64,000 bases of DNA from an uncultured Bacteroidaceae bacterium (GCA_905234605.1 CAJOIE010000002.1:124001-188000); one strand, 5' to 3'; shown: positions 16,958 through 26,269, numbered from the stretch's first letter. A program made the numbers and translations. Notes: generated by a model not told the origin, from the sequence alone.

Positions 16958-18959
16958 GCGGGTCTACGTCGAAGTAGGCCTGCACGGAGCCACATCCTGA
17001 CGTAAGCAACAGCTGCTCACGTGCCTGCACAAGCAGGCGGCGCACATCGGCAAGCGGGAGTGTGGTTTCCACCTTTATCAGTATGCGGCGTATGTGCATG
17101 CCCGACACACGAGCCACAGGAGGCTCGTCGGGACCCAACACACGCGTGCCGAAGTGGGCGCGAAGCAGCAACGTGGCTTCGCGAGCCGCCAGCTCGACGG
17201 TGCGCAGGGCATGGTGGCGGACATAGAACACCACCATCTTGACAAAAGGAGGATAGACAAACTGACGGCGCTCGGCCATCTCCTGACGGTAGACGGCATC
17301 GAAGTCGGAGGCTATGACATGCTGCAAGAGCGGCAGTTGGGCATTGACCGTCTGGAGGATGACACGACCGCGCACACGTCGGCGCCCGGCACGGCCTGCC
17401 ACCTGGGATAGCATCTGGTAGGCACGCTCGTAGGCACGGAAGTCGGGCTGGTTGAGCATAGTGTCGGCACTAATGATGCCCACGACACTGACGCGCTCGA
17501 AGTCGAGACCCTTGGTGACCATCTGCGTGCCCACAAGAATGTCGGTCCCGCCAGCAGCAAAGTCGTGTATGATCTGCTCGTAGGCATCGCGGCTACGGGT
17601 AGTGTCGAGATCCATGCGAGCCACGCGGGCATCGGGGAAGTGAATGTGTATGTCGGCCTCCACACGCTCGGTGCCGAAGCCCAGGCCGCGCAGGTCGGCA
17701 TTGTCGCAGGCAGGACAACGCGCCGGAATATCAGTGGTGAAGCCACAATAGTGGCACGTCATGCGGCCGTCGTGCTTATGGAGTGTCAGCGTGACATCGC
17801 AATGCGGACAGCGCGGTGTCCACCCGCACATGTGGCACATGATGCTGTTGGAGAAGCCGCGACGGTTGTGGAAGAGTATCACCTGCTCATGCCGTCCCAG
17901 GGCATCGGTCATAGCCGTAAGCAGCTGTGGAGAGAAGCTTCCCGCCATGAGACGCTTGCGCTGCAGCTCACGCACATCGACAACGTCCACCGCGGGCAAG
18001 GCCACATCGCCATAGCGCTCGGTGAGAGCCACGTAGCCATACTTGCCCCGGCGGGCATTGAAGAAGCTCTCGAAAGATGGTGTGGCCGTGCCCAACAGCG
18101 TGCGGGCTCCGCTATAGCGAGCCAGCACCATGGCTGCATCGCGGGCATTGTAGCGAGGTGCCGGCTCCTGCTGCTTGAAGTTGACCTCGTGCTCCTCGTC
18201 GACCACCACTAAGCCTAACCGCTGGAAAGGCAGCAACACTGAGGAGCGCACACCAACGATAATATCGTAGGGCGAAGACGACACCTGACGGTGCCACACC
18301 TCGGCACGCTGCGCGTCGGAGTACTTGCTGTGGTAGACACCGAGACGCTCTCCGAACACGGCCCGCAGGCGGTCGGTGAGCTGTGAGGTGAGCACTATCT
18401 CGGGCAGGAGATAGAGCACCTGCCGACCCTGCGACAGTGTCTCGGCAATGAGGTGCATGTATATCTCGGTCTTACCGCTCGAAGTGACGCCATGCAACAG
18501 GCACACCGGATGCTGCCGCCATTGCGTGCGGACGGCATCGAGGGCAGCCTGCTGCGCCTGGCTCAGAGCCGGCAGTGTCCACTCCAAGGCGAGACTTCCG
18601 GCAGCTTGTGCCGCCTGTCGCGGCTGTTTGCCACGCTTGAGGTGGGCCGGCAGAGCGGCTTTCATCACCTCGCCCTCGGAGCACAGGTAGTAGTCGGCAA
18701 TCCACTGCCAGAACGACATCTGCGACGGAAGCACCACAGCCTCGGCATCGACCACCTCGATGATGTCCTTCACCACGATTGAGGTGTCGGGCGGAGGCAT
18801 GGCATGTATGCGGCAGACGATGCCCGTCTGCGTCTTCTGCTTGCCGAAGGGCACACGAACACGGCATCCCGCGTGAGCCCTGTCGGCGAGCTCTGGCGGG
18901 ATGCTGTATGTGAAGAGTTGCCGCAAGGGAACGGCAAGGAGTACGTCGCAGTAGGTCAC
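16950..18959 (-). CDS. priA: Primosomal replication restart helicase PriA
   Basis: A 669-residue 3'-5' helicase that reloads the replisome at stalled forks. Visible in order: N-terminal 3'BD, Walker A (GVTSSGKTEIYM), DEEH box (LVVVDEEHEVNFK), TATPSFES motif, eight Cys in the zinc-binding insert (CHMCGWTPRCPHC, CHYCG, CPACD), then helicase motifs V/VI (ILVGTQMVTKGLDF, QVAGRAGRR). It is somewhat short for PriA, mainly in the linker between residues 110 and 135. It starts 9 bp after the stop of the outer-membrane barrel gene, so the two are probably co-transcribed. Confidence 0.96.
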   Translation of the reverse strand: MTYCDVLLAVPLRQLFTYSIPPELADRAHAGCRVRVPFGKQKTQTGIVCRIHAMPPPDTSIVVKDIIEVVDAEAVVLPSQMSFWQWIADYYLCSEGEVMKAALPAHLKRGKQPRQAAQAAGSLALEWTLPALSQAQQAALDAVRTQWRQHPVCLLHGVTSSGKTEIYMHLIAETLSQGRQVLYLLPEIVLTSQLTDRLRAVFGERLGVYHSKYSDAQRAEVWHRQVSSSPYDIIVGVRSSVLLPFQRLGLVVVDEEHEVNFKQQEPAPRYNARDAAMVLARYSGARTLLGTATPSFESFFNARRGKYGYVALTERYGDVALPAVDVVDVRELQRKRLMAGSFSPQLLTAMTDALGRHEQVILFHNRRGFSNSIMCHMCGWTPRCPHCDVTLTLHKHDGRMTCHYCGFTTDIPARCPACDNADLRGLGFGTERVEADIHIHFPDARVARMDLDTTRSRDAYEQIIHDFAAGGTDILVGTQMVTKGLDFERVSVVGIISADTMLNQPDFRAYERAYQMLSQVAGRAGRRRVRGRVILQTVNAQLPLLQHVIASDFDAVYRQEMAERRQFVYPPFVKMVVFYVRHHALRTVELAAREATLLLRAHFGTRVLGPDEPPVARVSGMHIRRILIKVETTLPLADVRRLLVQAREQLLLTSGCGSVQAYFDVDPLT

Positions 18960-18968
18960 ATCAAGCTA

Positions 18969-19619
18969 TCAGAAGATGTAGGCAGCACGGATGGACCAAG
19001 TGTTGTTCTTGAAGTTGGACTTCACCTGGTTAACATCGCCTACGACATCGGTAGAGCTGATATTATACAGCGACTTGCCATCGCGGGTGATGGGTACGTT
19101 GTAGGTGAAGCCAGCCTGTATGCGCTTCAGCACTATCACGCCGGCACCGAGGTTAAGCGAGATATTGGCCTTGGAAGCCTCGAAGTACTGCTTACCCAAT
19201 GACTGTGCTTCGCCAAAGTCGCTCAAACTCCAGTCACGGTCGCCTATGTTGACACTCAGCTGCGGGCCAAGGGCTGCATAGATACCGAGCAGGCCACCGA
19301 TGTTGATCTGGTAGCGGGCATTGATGGGTATGTCAATGTATTGGAGTGCCTTCTCCTTCTCCCCCATGTCGTTGTACTTCTGGGAGAAGAGGATGGCACC
19401 GTCGACGCCGAAGCCGAGGGGTGCATTGAACATCAGCTTGGGGCCGATGAAGAAGCCGAGGCTATTGCCCGTATTGACGGCTTCTTTAAGTGCGTCCTTG
19501 GAGAAGCTGCTGGGCTCATTGATGTGCAGACCACCTTCGACGGCGAACTTCAGGCCCTGTGCATTGGCCATGGTGGCAACAGCTGCGAAGGCAGCAATAA
19601 GAGTAAAGAGTTTCTTCAT
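18969..19619 (-). CDS. Small outer-membrane beta-barrel protein (porin-family, PorT-like)
   Basis: A 216-residue protein with a signal peptide (LFTLIAAFAAVATMANAQ) and about eight predicted beta strands ending in an aromatic residue (WSIRAAYIF), the pattern of the OMP_b-brl_2 domain common in Bacteroidetes. Strands such as GFFIGPKLMFNAPLGFGVDGAILFSQKY are typical. The function is unknown; PorT, a T9SS protein, belongs to this general fold, but I cannot show this is PorT. A -7 box lies at 19676-19683, so it is separate from gldN. An ATG 6 bp further upstream is also possible. Confidence 0.7.
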   Translation of the reverse strand: MKKLFTLIAAFAAVATMANAQGLKFAVEGGLHINEPSSFSKDALKEAVNTGNSLGFFIGPKLMFNAPLGFGVDGAILFSQKYNDMGEKEKALQYIDIPINARYQINIGGLLGIYAALGPQLSVNIGDRDWSLSDFGEAQSLGKQYFEASKANISLNLGAGVIVLKRIQAGFTYNVPITRDGKSLYNISSTDVVGDVNQVKSNFKNNTWSIRAAYIF

Positions 19620-19675
19620 AGTCAAAATGATTTAGTGAAACAATATATGTCGTTGTCTCGATGTGCGCTTTCTGG

Positions 19676-19683
19676 CAAATATA
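19676..19683 (-). promoter_or_regulatory. -7 box (TATATTTG) for the barrel gene and priA
   Basis: Exact TAnnTTTG on the minus strand in the 110-bp gap after gldN; it gives a leader of about 50 nt for the gene at 18969-19619. Confidence 0.6.
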
Positions 19684-19729
19684 TAGCTATTGACGGATAT
19701 GCAGACATGTGAATGGCAATTATTGCATG

Positions 19730-20812
19730 CTACCTGCGTTGACGGCGTGCCGATGCTCTCGGCGCAGAGCTGCTGCTGGCGCGCTGCGGCTTGGACGAGG
19801 CAGCCGCAGCCGACGATGCAGCCCTGCGGTTGTTCTCCTTGGTTTTCTTAGCCTTGGCGGGTCGCGCAGGCTGGACTGAAGCAGCCTGCGTGGAGTCGGC
19901 AGCCACGGTGCTGCCGCTGCCCTGAGCGGTTGCATTGTCCGCAACAGCTTGCTGCACAGCCGGCTGGTGCCATATGCCTTGCTCGAAGTCATGCAGCTGC
20001 TGCTCAATGCGCTGCTGCTCGGCCACTCCTGTGCTGTCCTTAGGCAACACACGCCCTTGCATATTGTTGGTCTTATAGATCTTACCCTGATAGCGGTTGA
20101 GGGTGAAGTAGTCGTCGGCCGTCATGTTGGTGACGTTGTTCAGATTAGATGCCATCAAGGGCAAACGTGACAGGTAGGTGGCCACGTCGTCATACTTGAC
20201 CCAGAACAGCGGATAGGGAGTGGCTTCGGTGCCGAATTCATCGGCACCGCTCATCAGTACGGGGCACAAGGCCGTGACGCGTGCCTTGTAGGTGGCCGAC
20301 CGTTGGTCGAAGTAGCTCGTCTCCTTGATATAGAAGCGTGTGACTTCGGCCGATGGAATGTCCGAGGGCTCCACCACTAAGCGGCCGTCGCGCTCCTCGT
20401 AGGTGATGTAGTAGCGCTCCATGAGTTCCTTGACCTCGGCCTTGTCTGCTTCCTCGAAGCTCTCGTTGCCGTCGAGCTTATACTGATAGGCCGTGATACG
20501 TCCTGAGAGCACAAGGCGGAACAGATAGGTGAACAGGTTCTGGTTCTTGCCGCTGGGCGTCACAGGGTAATAGAGCGGAGCGTTGGCATCCTGTGTCAGG
20601 TCGAGCTGACGGTAGATGTCGCGCCGCCACACCACATCCTCGGGCATGGAGGCCGACGTGGGGAACATGAGTGCCGCGCGGTCGCTGCGCCTCTCGGCCT
20701 GTGCCGTGGGTGTCTGTGTCTGCACCGGCTGCACGGCGCGCCGGCGTGCCGGCTGGGCTGCTGCGGCGGCAGTGAGCACAAGAGCTATCGTGAGTGTCAG
20801 TATCCTGTTCAT
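19730..20812 (-). CDS. gldN: Type IX secretion / gliding protein GldN (PorN)
   Basis: A 360-residue periplasmic protein that forms the ring complex with GldK. It has a signal peptide (TLTIALVLTAAAAAQ) and the GldN core: PEDVVWRRDIYRQLDLTQDANAPLYYPV, LFRLVLSGRITAYQY, EVTRFYIKETSYFD, and YPLFWVKYDDVATYLSR. After about residue 275 the protein changes to a low-complexity tail rich in Ala, Ser, Lys and Arg that ends ARRQRR and is very basic. It is the last gene of the porP-gldK-gldL-gldM-gldN operon. The start at 20812 fits the signal peptide better than the ATG 30 bp upstream. Confidence 0.95.
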   Translation of the reverse strand: MNRILTLTIALVLTAAAAAQPARRRAVQPVQTQTPTAQAERRSDRAALMFPTSASMPEDVVWRRDIYRQLDLTQDANAPLYYPVTPSGKNQNLFTYLFRLVLSGRITAYQYKLDGNESFEEADKAEVKELMERYYITYEERDGRLVVEPSDIPSAEVTRFYIKETSYFDQRSATYKARVTALCPVLMSGADEFGTEATPYPLFWVKYDDVATYLSRLPLMASNLNNVTNMTADDYFTLNRYQGKIYKTNNMQGRVLPKDSTGVAEQQRIEQQLHDFEQGIWHQPAVQQAVADNATAQGSGSTVAADSTQAASVQPARPAKAKKTKENNRRAASSAAAASSKPQRASSSSAPRASARRQRR

Positions 20813-20862
20813 GGCAGAAGTGTATGTCAGTGTGTTAGTCACAGCATGGATTGGACATGCTG

Positions 20863-22428
20863 TCAGTTGATTGTCACGTCCATGGCTCCGTCGAGTGTGC
20901 GCTCCACTCCGTCGGGGCCGATGGCGCGTATGCGGGTTATGAAGAAACGCTTGCCACGCGAGAGGTCGCGTATCTGCTTCTTCTGGCGGGCGGTGAAGTC
21001 GGCAGAGTTGGCCACCTCAGGTATGGCGTTGCCCATGTTGTCGTAGAACACTGTCTCAAAGCCCTGCACGCGGAACGGTATGTTGAGCAGGCCGTCGTCG
21101 ACGGCGGCTCCGAGGCTTGGCGCGTCGAGCAGCACCTTCTTGGCAATCTTGCCTCCTCGGAAGCGGTTCTCCCCGCCTTGACCATCGTCGTAGGCGATGA
21201 AGGCCGCCGGGTCTGGCAGCTTGCGCACACGGAAGGTGAAACGCCCCATCTCCTGCACGCGCCCCTCAGTGCGAGCTGCCACGTTTATCACGGCATCGGT
21301 GCCCACCGCCGTTGGGCGGGCCACATAGCGGCCGTCGCCACGGGCTGTCAGCGTGCCACCGCTCATGGTCACTTGCAGCTGGCTCGACGACACGCCGGGC
21401 ACACTGACGCTCATGGGGTTGTCGTAGCCGGCATAGAGCACGTTCATCAGGTCGGCCGAGACCGTGGCCGAGGGTTCCACCACGGTGTACTTCTGCTGGA
21501 AGTCGCGGCGCACGAGGTCGCCCTGCGCGTTCATCATCTCGATGTATCCCACGAGGGTGAAATCGCCGGTGCGCGTGCACACCGTCTCATAGATGCCTTG
21601 GTCGCTCTGCACTTTCTGTCCACCTATATATATAGTGGGGCGGTTGGTGGTGTCGATGGCAGCCATGAGTATCTGTGCCGAGAACTTGCCGCCTTGCACC
21701 ACGGTCTGTGCCGAAGGTATGACGTAGGCGTTCAGTTCATTGACACGTATGTCCTTCACGCCGATGTTGGCAGAGAGGTCGTGCAGCACCTCGCCCTCGG
21801 CATAGCGCACATCGCTCTGTAGCTTGGTGAGCAGCGTCACGGCAGCAGCCGTGGGCATCGACTCGAACATGTACTCCTGCCAGTTTTTGCCAAGTGTGCG
21901 CACGCTGGCCGGAAGCTCTGTACTGAGGTTGGATGCAATGATGCGACGCTGGGCCGAGTCCTCAACCATGGTTATGACACGCTCACGGTAGCTGTTGATG
22001 GCTTCGAATAGGTGCCGGCCGCGCCCTGTGCCTGGAGCGAGCATCACTGACGATGCAGCCTCGAGGTCCTCGCGGTTGCGTATGTTGTTGACATCGCCGT
22101 CGCGGCCGTCGCTCTCCTGCACGATGAGTTGCTTGAGGCTCTCGGCAAAGTTGTAGAGCGAGTCGGACATGGCTCGCACGGTCTGTGCTTTCTCGTAGGC
22201 GGCACGCACCTTGACGGGGTTGGCCTGCATCTGCTCCTCAAGGTCGGCATAGATGCCACGGTTCACCTCGGTGGCGTTGGATGTGGTGGTGCGTATGCTG
22301 TTTTCCACTATCGAGAAGCCATTGAGCACATCGCTCGACACGTTGAGTGCGAGCATAGCCATGAGGACGACATACATGAGGTTGATCATCTTCTGGCGCG
22401 GCGATACTGGTCTTTTCTTTACGGGCAT
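20863..22428 (-). CDS. gldM: Type IX secretion / gliding motor protein GldM (PorM)
   Basis: A 521-residue inner-membrane protein that, with GldL, forms the proton-driven motor of the T9SS. It begins with a cytoplasmic PVKKRPVSPRQKMINLMY segment leading into one membrane helix at about 15-33 (MYVVLMAMLALNVSS), then a long periplasmic part: a helical domain followed by beta domains (VVEPSATVSADLMNVLYAGYDNPMSVSVPGV). Length and order match GldM of known systems. The 50-bp gap before gldN and 66-bp gap after gldL hold no promoter box. Confidence 0.97.
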   Translation of the reverse strand: MPVKKRPVSPRQKMINLMYVVLMAMLALNVSSDVLNGFSIVENSIRTTTSNATEVNRGIYADLEEQMQANPVKVRAAYEKAQTVRAMSDSLYNFAESLKQLIVQESDGRDGDVNNIRNREDLEAASSVMLAPGTGRGRHLFEAINSYRERVITMVEDSAQRRIIASNLSTELPASVRTLGKNWQEYMFESMPTAAAVTLLTKLQSDVRYAEGEVLHDLSANIGVKDIRVNELNAYVIPSAQTVVQGGKFSAQILMAAIDTTNRPTIYIGGQKVQSDQGIYETVCTRTGDFTLVGYIEMMNAQGDLVRRDFQQKYTVVEPSATVSADLMNVLYAGYDNPMSVSVPGVSSSQLQVTMSGGTLTARGDGRYVARPTAVGTDAVINVAARTEGRVQEMGRFTFRVRKLPDPAAFIAYDDGQGGENRFRGGKIAKKVLLDAPSLGAAVDDGLLNIPFRVQGFETVFYDNMGNAIPEVANSADFTARQKKQIRDLSRGKRFFITRIRAIGPDGVERTLDGAMDVTIN

Positions 22429-22494
22429 GTGTGGTGCAGCCTGTGTGGTGCGTTTATGGTGACTGTGATGTGAGCTTGTTTCTTGCTGCGTGGG

Positions 22495-23397
22495 CTATTC
22501 CTGTGGAGCGGCTTTGGCCGAGCCTACGGTGAGTGCCTTGATCATGCTGGCATACACGGCATTGAGCTCTTCTATCTGCTTTGCCATGAGGCGTGTCTGG
22601 TCGTTAATCTGGTCGATGGTGCCCACCTGCTGCGACACGCTCTTGAGCTGCATCTCGTAGATGGTGGCGATGCCCGTTAGCGTGCGTCCGAGGTTGAGCA
22701 TCTCCTCGTTGTCGCCCGTAAGCTTCTCCGCACGTTCCCTGACCTTGGCCAGCACGGCCGAGAGCTGCTGCAACTGCTCCACGTAGTCGTCTACGGCCTG
22801 CCCCACCTCCTCGGGGTTGATGGCTTCGGCCGTGGCGAGGTCTATCTGTCCTGCCGCCTGTTGCAACGGGCCTCCGATGATTATGGTGCCACTGCCGCCG
22901 ACCACGGCACCTGCCTGTGCTGCGCCCTGCGGCTGGGCTGTATCGGCCTCGCCGGCTGTCTGCCCCGCTGCGGGAGCCACGCCGCCGCTGCCTATGACTA
23001 TGGTGCCTGCGCCGCCTCCTGCGACACTGGCTGTGGCATCGGCAGGCGCTCCTCCGCCAACCACCACTCCGCCACCGGCCACGACAGGTTGCGACACGGC
23101 GACCTGGGCGGCATGCTTCAGCTGCTCCAGTTCCTCGAGGTCGACGAAGTCGTCGGCAAGCTCGGTGTCTTTCTTGGCATCGAAGGGACGGTCGAAGCCC
23201 GCGATGAAGAACACGAACACCTCGGTGCCCATGCCTATGAAGAGCATGGCGTTGGCTCCCGGGATGTGGGTGAGCTTGAACAGCGTGCCGAGGATGACCA
23301 CGGCGGCGCCCCATGAGTAGGCGTAGTTCATGAATGTCTGTCCGGGCACACTGTCCATCCAGTGTTGCAGGCGGGCTATAAGGCTGAATTTGCTCAT
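22495..23397 (-). CDS. gldL: Type IX secretion / gliding motor protein GldL (PorL)
   Basis: A 300-residue inner-membrane motor protein. Two membrane helices lie in the first 75 residues (YAYSWGAAVVILGTLFKLTHI and AMLFIGMGTEVFVFFIAGFDRP), including the Glu in helix 2 proposed to carry protons. The cytoplasmic part holds an unusual Gly/Ala-rich stretch (about residues 105-190) with repeated GGG...GTIVIGSGG / GGSGTIIIGG units, then a helical C-terminal part. The start at 23397 (MSKFSLIARLQ) matches the family; an ATG 18 bp upstream is also possible. Confidence 0.95.
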   Translation of the reverse strand: MSKFSLIARLQHWMDSVPGQTFMNYAYSWGAAVVILGTLFKLTHIPGANAMLFIGMGTEVFVFFIAGFDRPFDAKKDTELADDFVDLEELEQLKHAAQVAVSQPVVAGGGVVVGGGAPADATASVAGGGAGTIVIGSGGVAPAAGQTAGEADTAQPQGAAQAGAVVGGSGTIIIGGPLQQAAGQIDLATAEAINPEEVGQAVDDYVEQLQQLSAVLAKVRERAEKLTGDNEEMLNLGRTLTGIATIYEMQLKSVSQQVGTIDQINDQTRLMAKQIEELNAVYASMIKALTVGSAKAAPQE

Positions 23398-23475
23398 ATC
23401 GCATGCACGGGCCATGACCCGTGGGGATTAATCTTTTGGATTGTATTAGTGTGTTACGTTGTCACGGCGCGGTGG

Positions 23476-24990
23476 CTACTTCCTACCTTTGTTGCGCACG
23501 CCCGAGGCGTCCTGCACCATTGAGCGCACACAGCGGAAGCCTATGTAGGAGCGTGGCTGGTTTTGGTATTCGTATGAGCGCCAGGCGGAGCGTATCATGC
23601 TCTCGGGGTCCTTCCACGAGCCGCCGCGCACGCTCTTCTTCTTCAGGCGGTAGGGGTCCTCGATGGCGGCGTTGTAGCGCAGCTCTGGGTTCATGTCGCT
23701 CATGGCCTCCACGCCAGCCTCGGTGTATACGGTCGATGTCCACTCGGCCACATTGCCGGCCATGTCGTAGAGTCCGTTGCTGTTGGCCGAGAAGATGCCG
23801 CAGCGTGATGTGATGAGCGAGCCGTCGCCGGTGTAGTTGCCACGGTCGGGCTTGAAGTTGGCATAGAAGCATCCCTTGTCGCTCTTCACGTCGGCTGCTT
23901 CCCAGGGGAAGGCATTGCCTTCCTTGCCACGGGCGGCATATTCCCACTCTATCTCGGTGGGCAGGCGGTAGGGCTGTATGTCGGCAGCATTGGCACCGAG
24001 ACCTTTCACGAGGAACTCAGTGCGCCAGCGACAGAAGGCCGTGGCCTGCTCCCACGTCACGCCTACCACGGGGTAGTCGTCGTAGGCTGGGTTGGAGAAG
24101 TAGAGGCGCAGGTAGCGCTCGTTTTCGGCGTTCTGGAAGTCGTTGACCCAGCAGGTGGTGTCGGGATATATGTTTACTATATAGGTGTTGAGGAAGTCCC
24201 ACGGTCCGGACAGCGGGCGCGTGATGGTCTGGCGCACTATGCGCCCCTCGTCGTCTATGTAGGCGGTATCCTTGCTTATCATCACTTCCTCCGCAGGCGC
24301 CACATGGTCGGTGTTGAGGTCACGCTCGGCTGGGTCTAAGCGGAAACGGCGTTGTGCGGCGGCGGCGTAGTCGTACACCTCGTAGCGGTAGTTCATCTGT
24401 GAGGCATCGAGCATACGTGTGCCGTCGACGGGGTGCACGATGTATACGCTCTCTATGGCGCGTTGCTCGTCTTCGGTGGCACGCCGCCAGGGTATGGCCT
24501 TGCTCCAGTTGAGATGCGGCGTTACGGGGTTACCGTCCTTGTCCTCTTCTATGCGGAAGGTCTCGTCGCCGCCGTAGGCAGGGTCGGCCAGACGCTCACG
24601 TATGATGCTGTCACGCACGTAGTACACGAACTGGCGGTACTTGGCATTGCTCACCTCCGTCTGGTCCATCCAGAAGCCGTCGACGCTGATGTCGCGGCTG
24701 GGGAAGCCAGCGCCCCAGAGCGTGTCGTTGGCCTCGAGGCCAATGTGCAGGGAGCCTTTGGGCACGGCCACCATGCCGAAGGGCGTGGGCTCGCTGAATG
24801 AGGAGCCTCGCACACCTGTGATCTCTCCGCCCACGGCCATGGCGTTGGAGTGGGCTCCGGCGCACGAGGTGAGCAGCAGCACGGCCATTGCCACGATGCC
24901 GCCCGCGAGCGTGGCGGCTACGGTGGTGCCTTGCCCCGCCGTGCGGATTGAAGGTCGCGATGTATGCTTTGTGGTATGTCTGTCGTTCAT
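23476..24990 (-). CDS. gldK: Type IX secretion / gliding lipoprotein GldK (PorK)
   Basis: A 504-residue lipoprotein that forms the large outer-membrane-attached ring with GldN. The lipoprotein signal ends at LLLTSCAG. The rest has the fold of formylglycine-generating enzymes: SFSEPTPFGMVAVPKGSLHIG, DGFWMDQTEVSNAKYRQFVYY, PVVGVTWEQATAFCRWR, PYRLPTEIEWEYAARG, GLYDMAGNVAEWTS, VRGGSWKDPESMIRSAWR and IGFRCVRS at the end. This is characteristic of GldK/PorK. The start at 24990 gives a normal-length signal region; an earlier ATG at 25062 overlaps porP. Confidence 0.96.
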   Translation of the reverse strand: MNDRHTTKHTSRPSIRTAGQGTTVAATLAGGIVAMAVLLLTSCAGAHSNAMAVGGEITGVRGSSFSEPTPFGMVAVPKGSLHIGLEANDTLWGAGFPSRDISVDGFWMDQTEVSNAKYRQFVYYVRDSIIRERLADPAYGGDETFRIEEDKDGNPVTPHLNWSKAIPWRRATEDEQRAIESVYIVHPVDGTRMLDASQMNYRYEVYDYAAAAQRRFRLDPAERDLNTDHVAPAEEVMISKDTAYIDDEGRIVRQTITRPLSGPWDFLNTYIVNIYPDTTCWVNDFQNAENERYLRLYFSNPAYDDYPVVGVTWEQATAFCRWRTEFLVKGLGANAADIQPYRLPTEIEWEYAARGKEGNAFPWEAADVKSDKGCFYANFKPDRGNYTGDGSLITSRCGIFSANSNGLYDMAGNVAEWTSTVYTEAGVEAMSDMNPELRYNAAIEDPYRLKKKSVRGGSWKDPESMIRSAWRSYEYQNQPRSYIGFRCVRSMVQDASGVRNKGRK

Positions 24991-25058
24991 GCTTGTTGCC
25001 TGAAACTTAATATCCTTGTCTTTGTCGCTGCACTGGACTGCCCTGCGGCGGCTCTGCC

Positions 25059-26009
25059 TCACAGGAGGCGCACGCTCTGGTGGCGGTTGCGCCCGCGCTT
25101 GAAGAGGTTGAGGTCGGCCGTGTAGCCTATGCTCACCTCATGCGAGCCATGCAGCGCGCCGATGCCCGAGGTGTAGCACTCGTAGGCATAGCCCAGTTGT
25201 ATGCCGTGGAAGTCGCCGCCGATGTACACCGTTGCCGACACTGTGGGGCTGTAGCCCACGCCCGCATAGAGCTTGCCCTTGGGGCCGTCGTAGAGCATAC
25301 GGGCTGTCAGGTCGGCACGCCACGAGATGAGGTCGGAGCGCACCATGGCGGCAGTCTGCATTTTAATTAACGGCTGGCGCAGGCGAATATTGTATCCGCC
25401 CATCAAATAATACGTCTGCCGCAGCTGCAGCTCATTGGTCTTGGTGTCGCCGATGGTCACCGTGGGAGCCAGCGCGTGGGTCACCGCCATGCCGGCATAC
25501 CAGGCCTTGGCGTCGAAGCGCAGGCCGGCATCGAGGTCGAAGGCCGTGCCGTTGGCATCGCTCGTGGGGAAGGCAGGATCGCCGGTGTCACTCAGGTCGA
25601 GACGCGTGCCAGAGAACGTCTCCTGCGCCAGCACGGGGCGCACGCCTACGCTCATACGGCCGCCGAAGAGGCGGGCGTGGTAGGCATACTGGACGTAGAA
25701 GCGCTTGTGCTCGAAGAGACCTATCTTGTCGTTCTGGAAGCCTGCACCCACGCCGTGAGCCGGACCGATGAGCCACACCGGCAGGTCGGCTGCCACGAGC
25801 ATCGTGGCAGGAGCATGCTCGTAGCCCATCATCTGCATGGCATAGACACCGTGCACGCTGAGCATACCGTCGAGCCCTGAGGCCGCAGGGTTATGGTAAG
25901 CCTGCAGTGCCCAGTAGTGGGCAAACGAGGGATCCTGCTGGCCGCGCACCTGTGTGCCTGCCAGCAATAGCATGCCCGTTGTGATGAAGAGGCGCAGACT
26001 GAGCTTCAT
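25059..26009 (-). CDS. porP: Type IX secretion membrane protein PorP/SprF family
   Basis: A 316-residue outer-membrane beta-barrel of the PorP/SprF family, which anchors T9SS components at the surface. A signal peptide (SLRLFITTGMLLLAGTQVRGQ) is followed by the family start QQDPSFAHYWALQAYHNPAASGLDG, then barrel strands such as GVGAGFQNDKIGLFEHKRFYVQYAYHARL and YYLMGGYNIRLRQPL. It is the first gene of the T9SS operon (porP-gldK-gldL-gldM-gldN), matching the porPKLMN order of P. gingivalis. A -7 box lies about 70 bp upstream and repeat array A3 about 105 bp beyond that. Confidence 0.95.
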   Translation of the reverse strand: MKLSLRLFITTGMLLLAGTQVRGQQDPSFAHYWALQAYHNPAASGLDGMLSVHGVYAMQMMGYEHAPATMLVAADLPVWLIGPAHGVGAGFQNDKIGLFEHKRFYVQYAYHARLFGGRMSVGVRPVLAQETFSGTRLDLSDTGDPAFPTSDANGTAFDLDAGLRFDAKAWYAGMAVTHALAPTVTIGDTKTNELQLRQTYYLMGGYNIRLRQPLIKMQTAAMVRSDLISWRADLTARMLYDGPKGKLYAGVGYSPTVSATVYIGGDFHGIQLGYAYECYTSGIGALHGSHEVSIGYTADLNLFKRGRNRHQSVRLL

Positions 26010-26077
26010 GCCTTCGTGTGCGTGAGCGACCCCCATTGCTGCGGGGCCACGACTGTTCCTTTGTCCTTAATCGCAGG

Positions 26078-26085
26078 CAAAAATA
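26078..26085 (-). promoter_or_regulatory. -7 box (TATTTTTG) for the T9SS operon
   Basis: Exact TAnnTTTG on the minus strand in the gap upstream of porP. It is the only such box seen upstream of the five-gene T9SS run. Confidence 0.6.
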
Positions 26086-26127
26086 CACGTAAAAGCGACA
26101 CTGCCAAAACTTACACGGCGAAAACCT

Positions 26128-26135
26128 TACATTTG
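26128..26135 (+). promoter_or_regulatory. Orphan -7 box (TACATTTG) on the plus strand
   Basis: Exact TAnnTTTG facing right, into a stretch with no plus-strand gene before the tRNA at 33832. Transcription would begin near 26141 and run into the array A3 hairpin at 26226-26279. Only a 15-codon reading frame follows directly. It may be chance or the promoter of a small RNA. Confidence 0.35.
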
Positions 26136-26190
26136 CCGCCATGCCACCGTGCATGCCGTGGCCCGGGCATGCCGCAGCGGCTGGCTGAAC

Positions 26191-26269
26191 ACCCTGCACC
26201 CAGATGCACGGCACCATGCATGGTAAACGCCAGACACCCTGCACCCTCAGCGTGATGAGGATGCAGGGT
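26191..26269. repeat. Array A3 of the 22-23 bp periodic TGCA repeat, four units
   Basis: Units start at 26191, 26213, 26236 and 26258 (spacings 22, 23, 22). The second, ACCATGCATGGT, is a perfect palindrome; units 1 and 3 are ACCCTGCACCC(A/T); unit 4, AGGATGCAGGGT, is inverted. The 317-bp gap 26010-26326 between porP and the flotillin gene holds this array, the divergent promoter boxes and a hairpin; no gene was seen there. Confidence 0.85.

Noticed and set aside
18969-19619. Assignment as PorT
   Set aside because: The fold is similar but no PorT-specific feature could be identified, so it was left as a general barrel protein.
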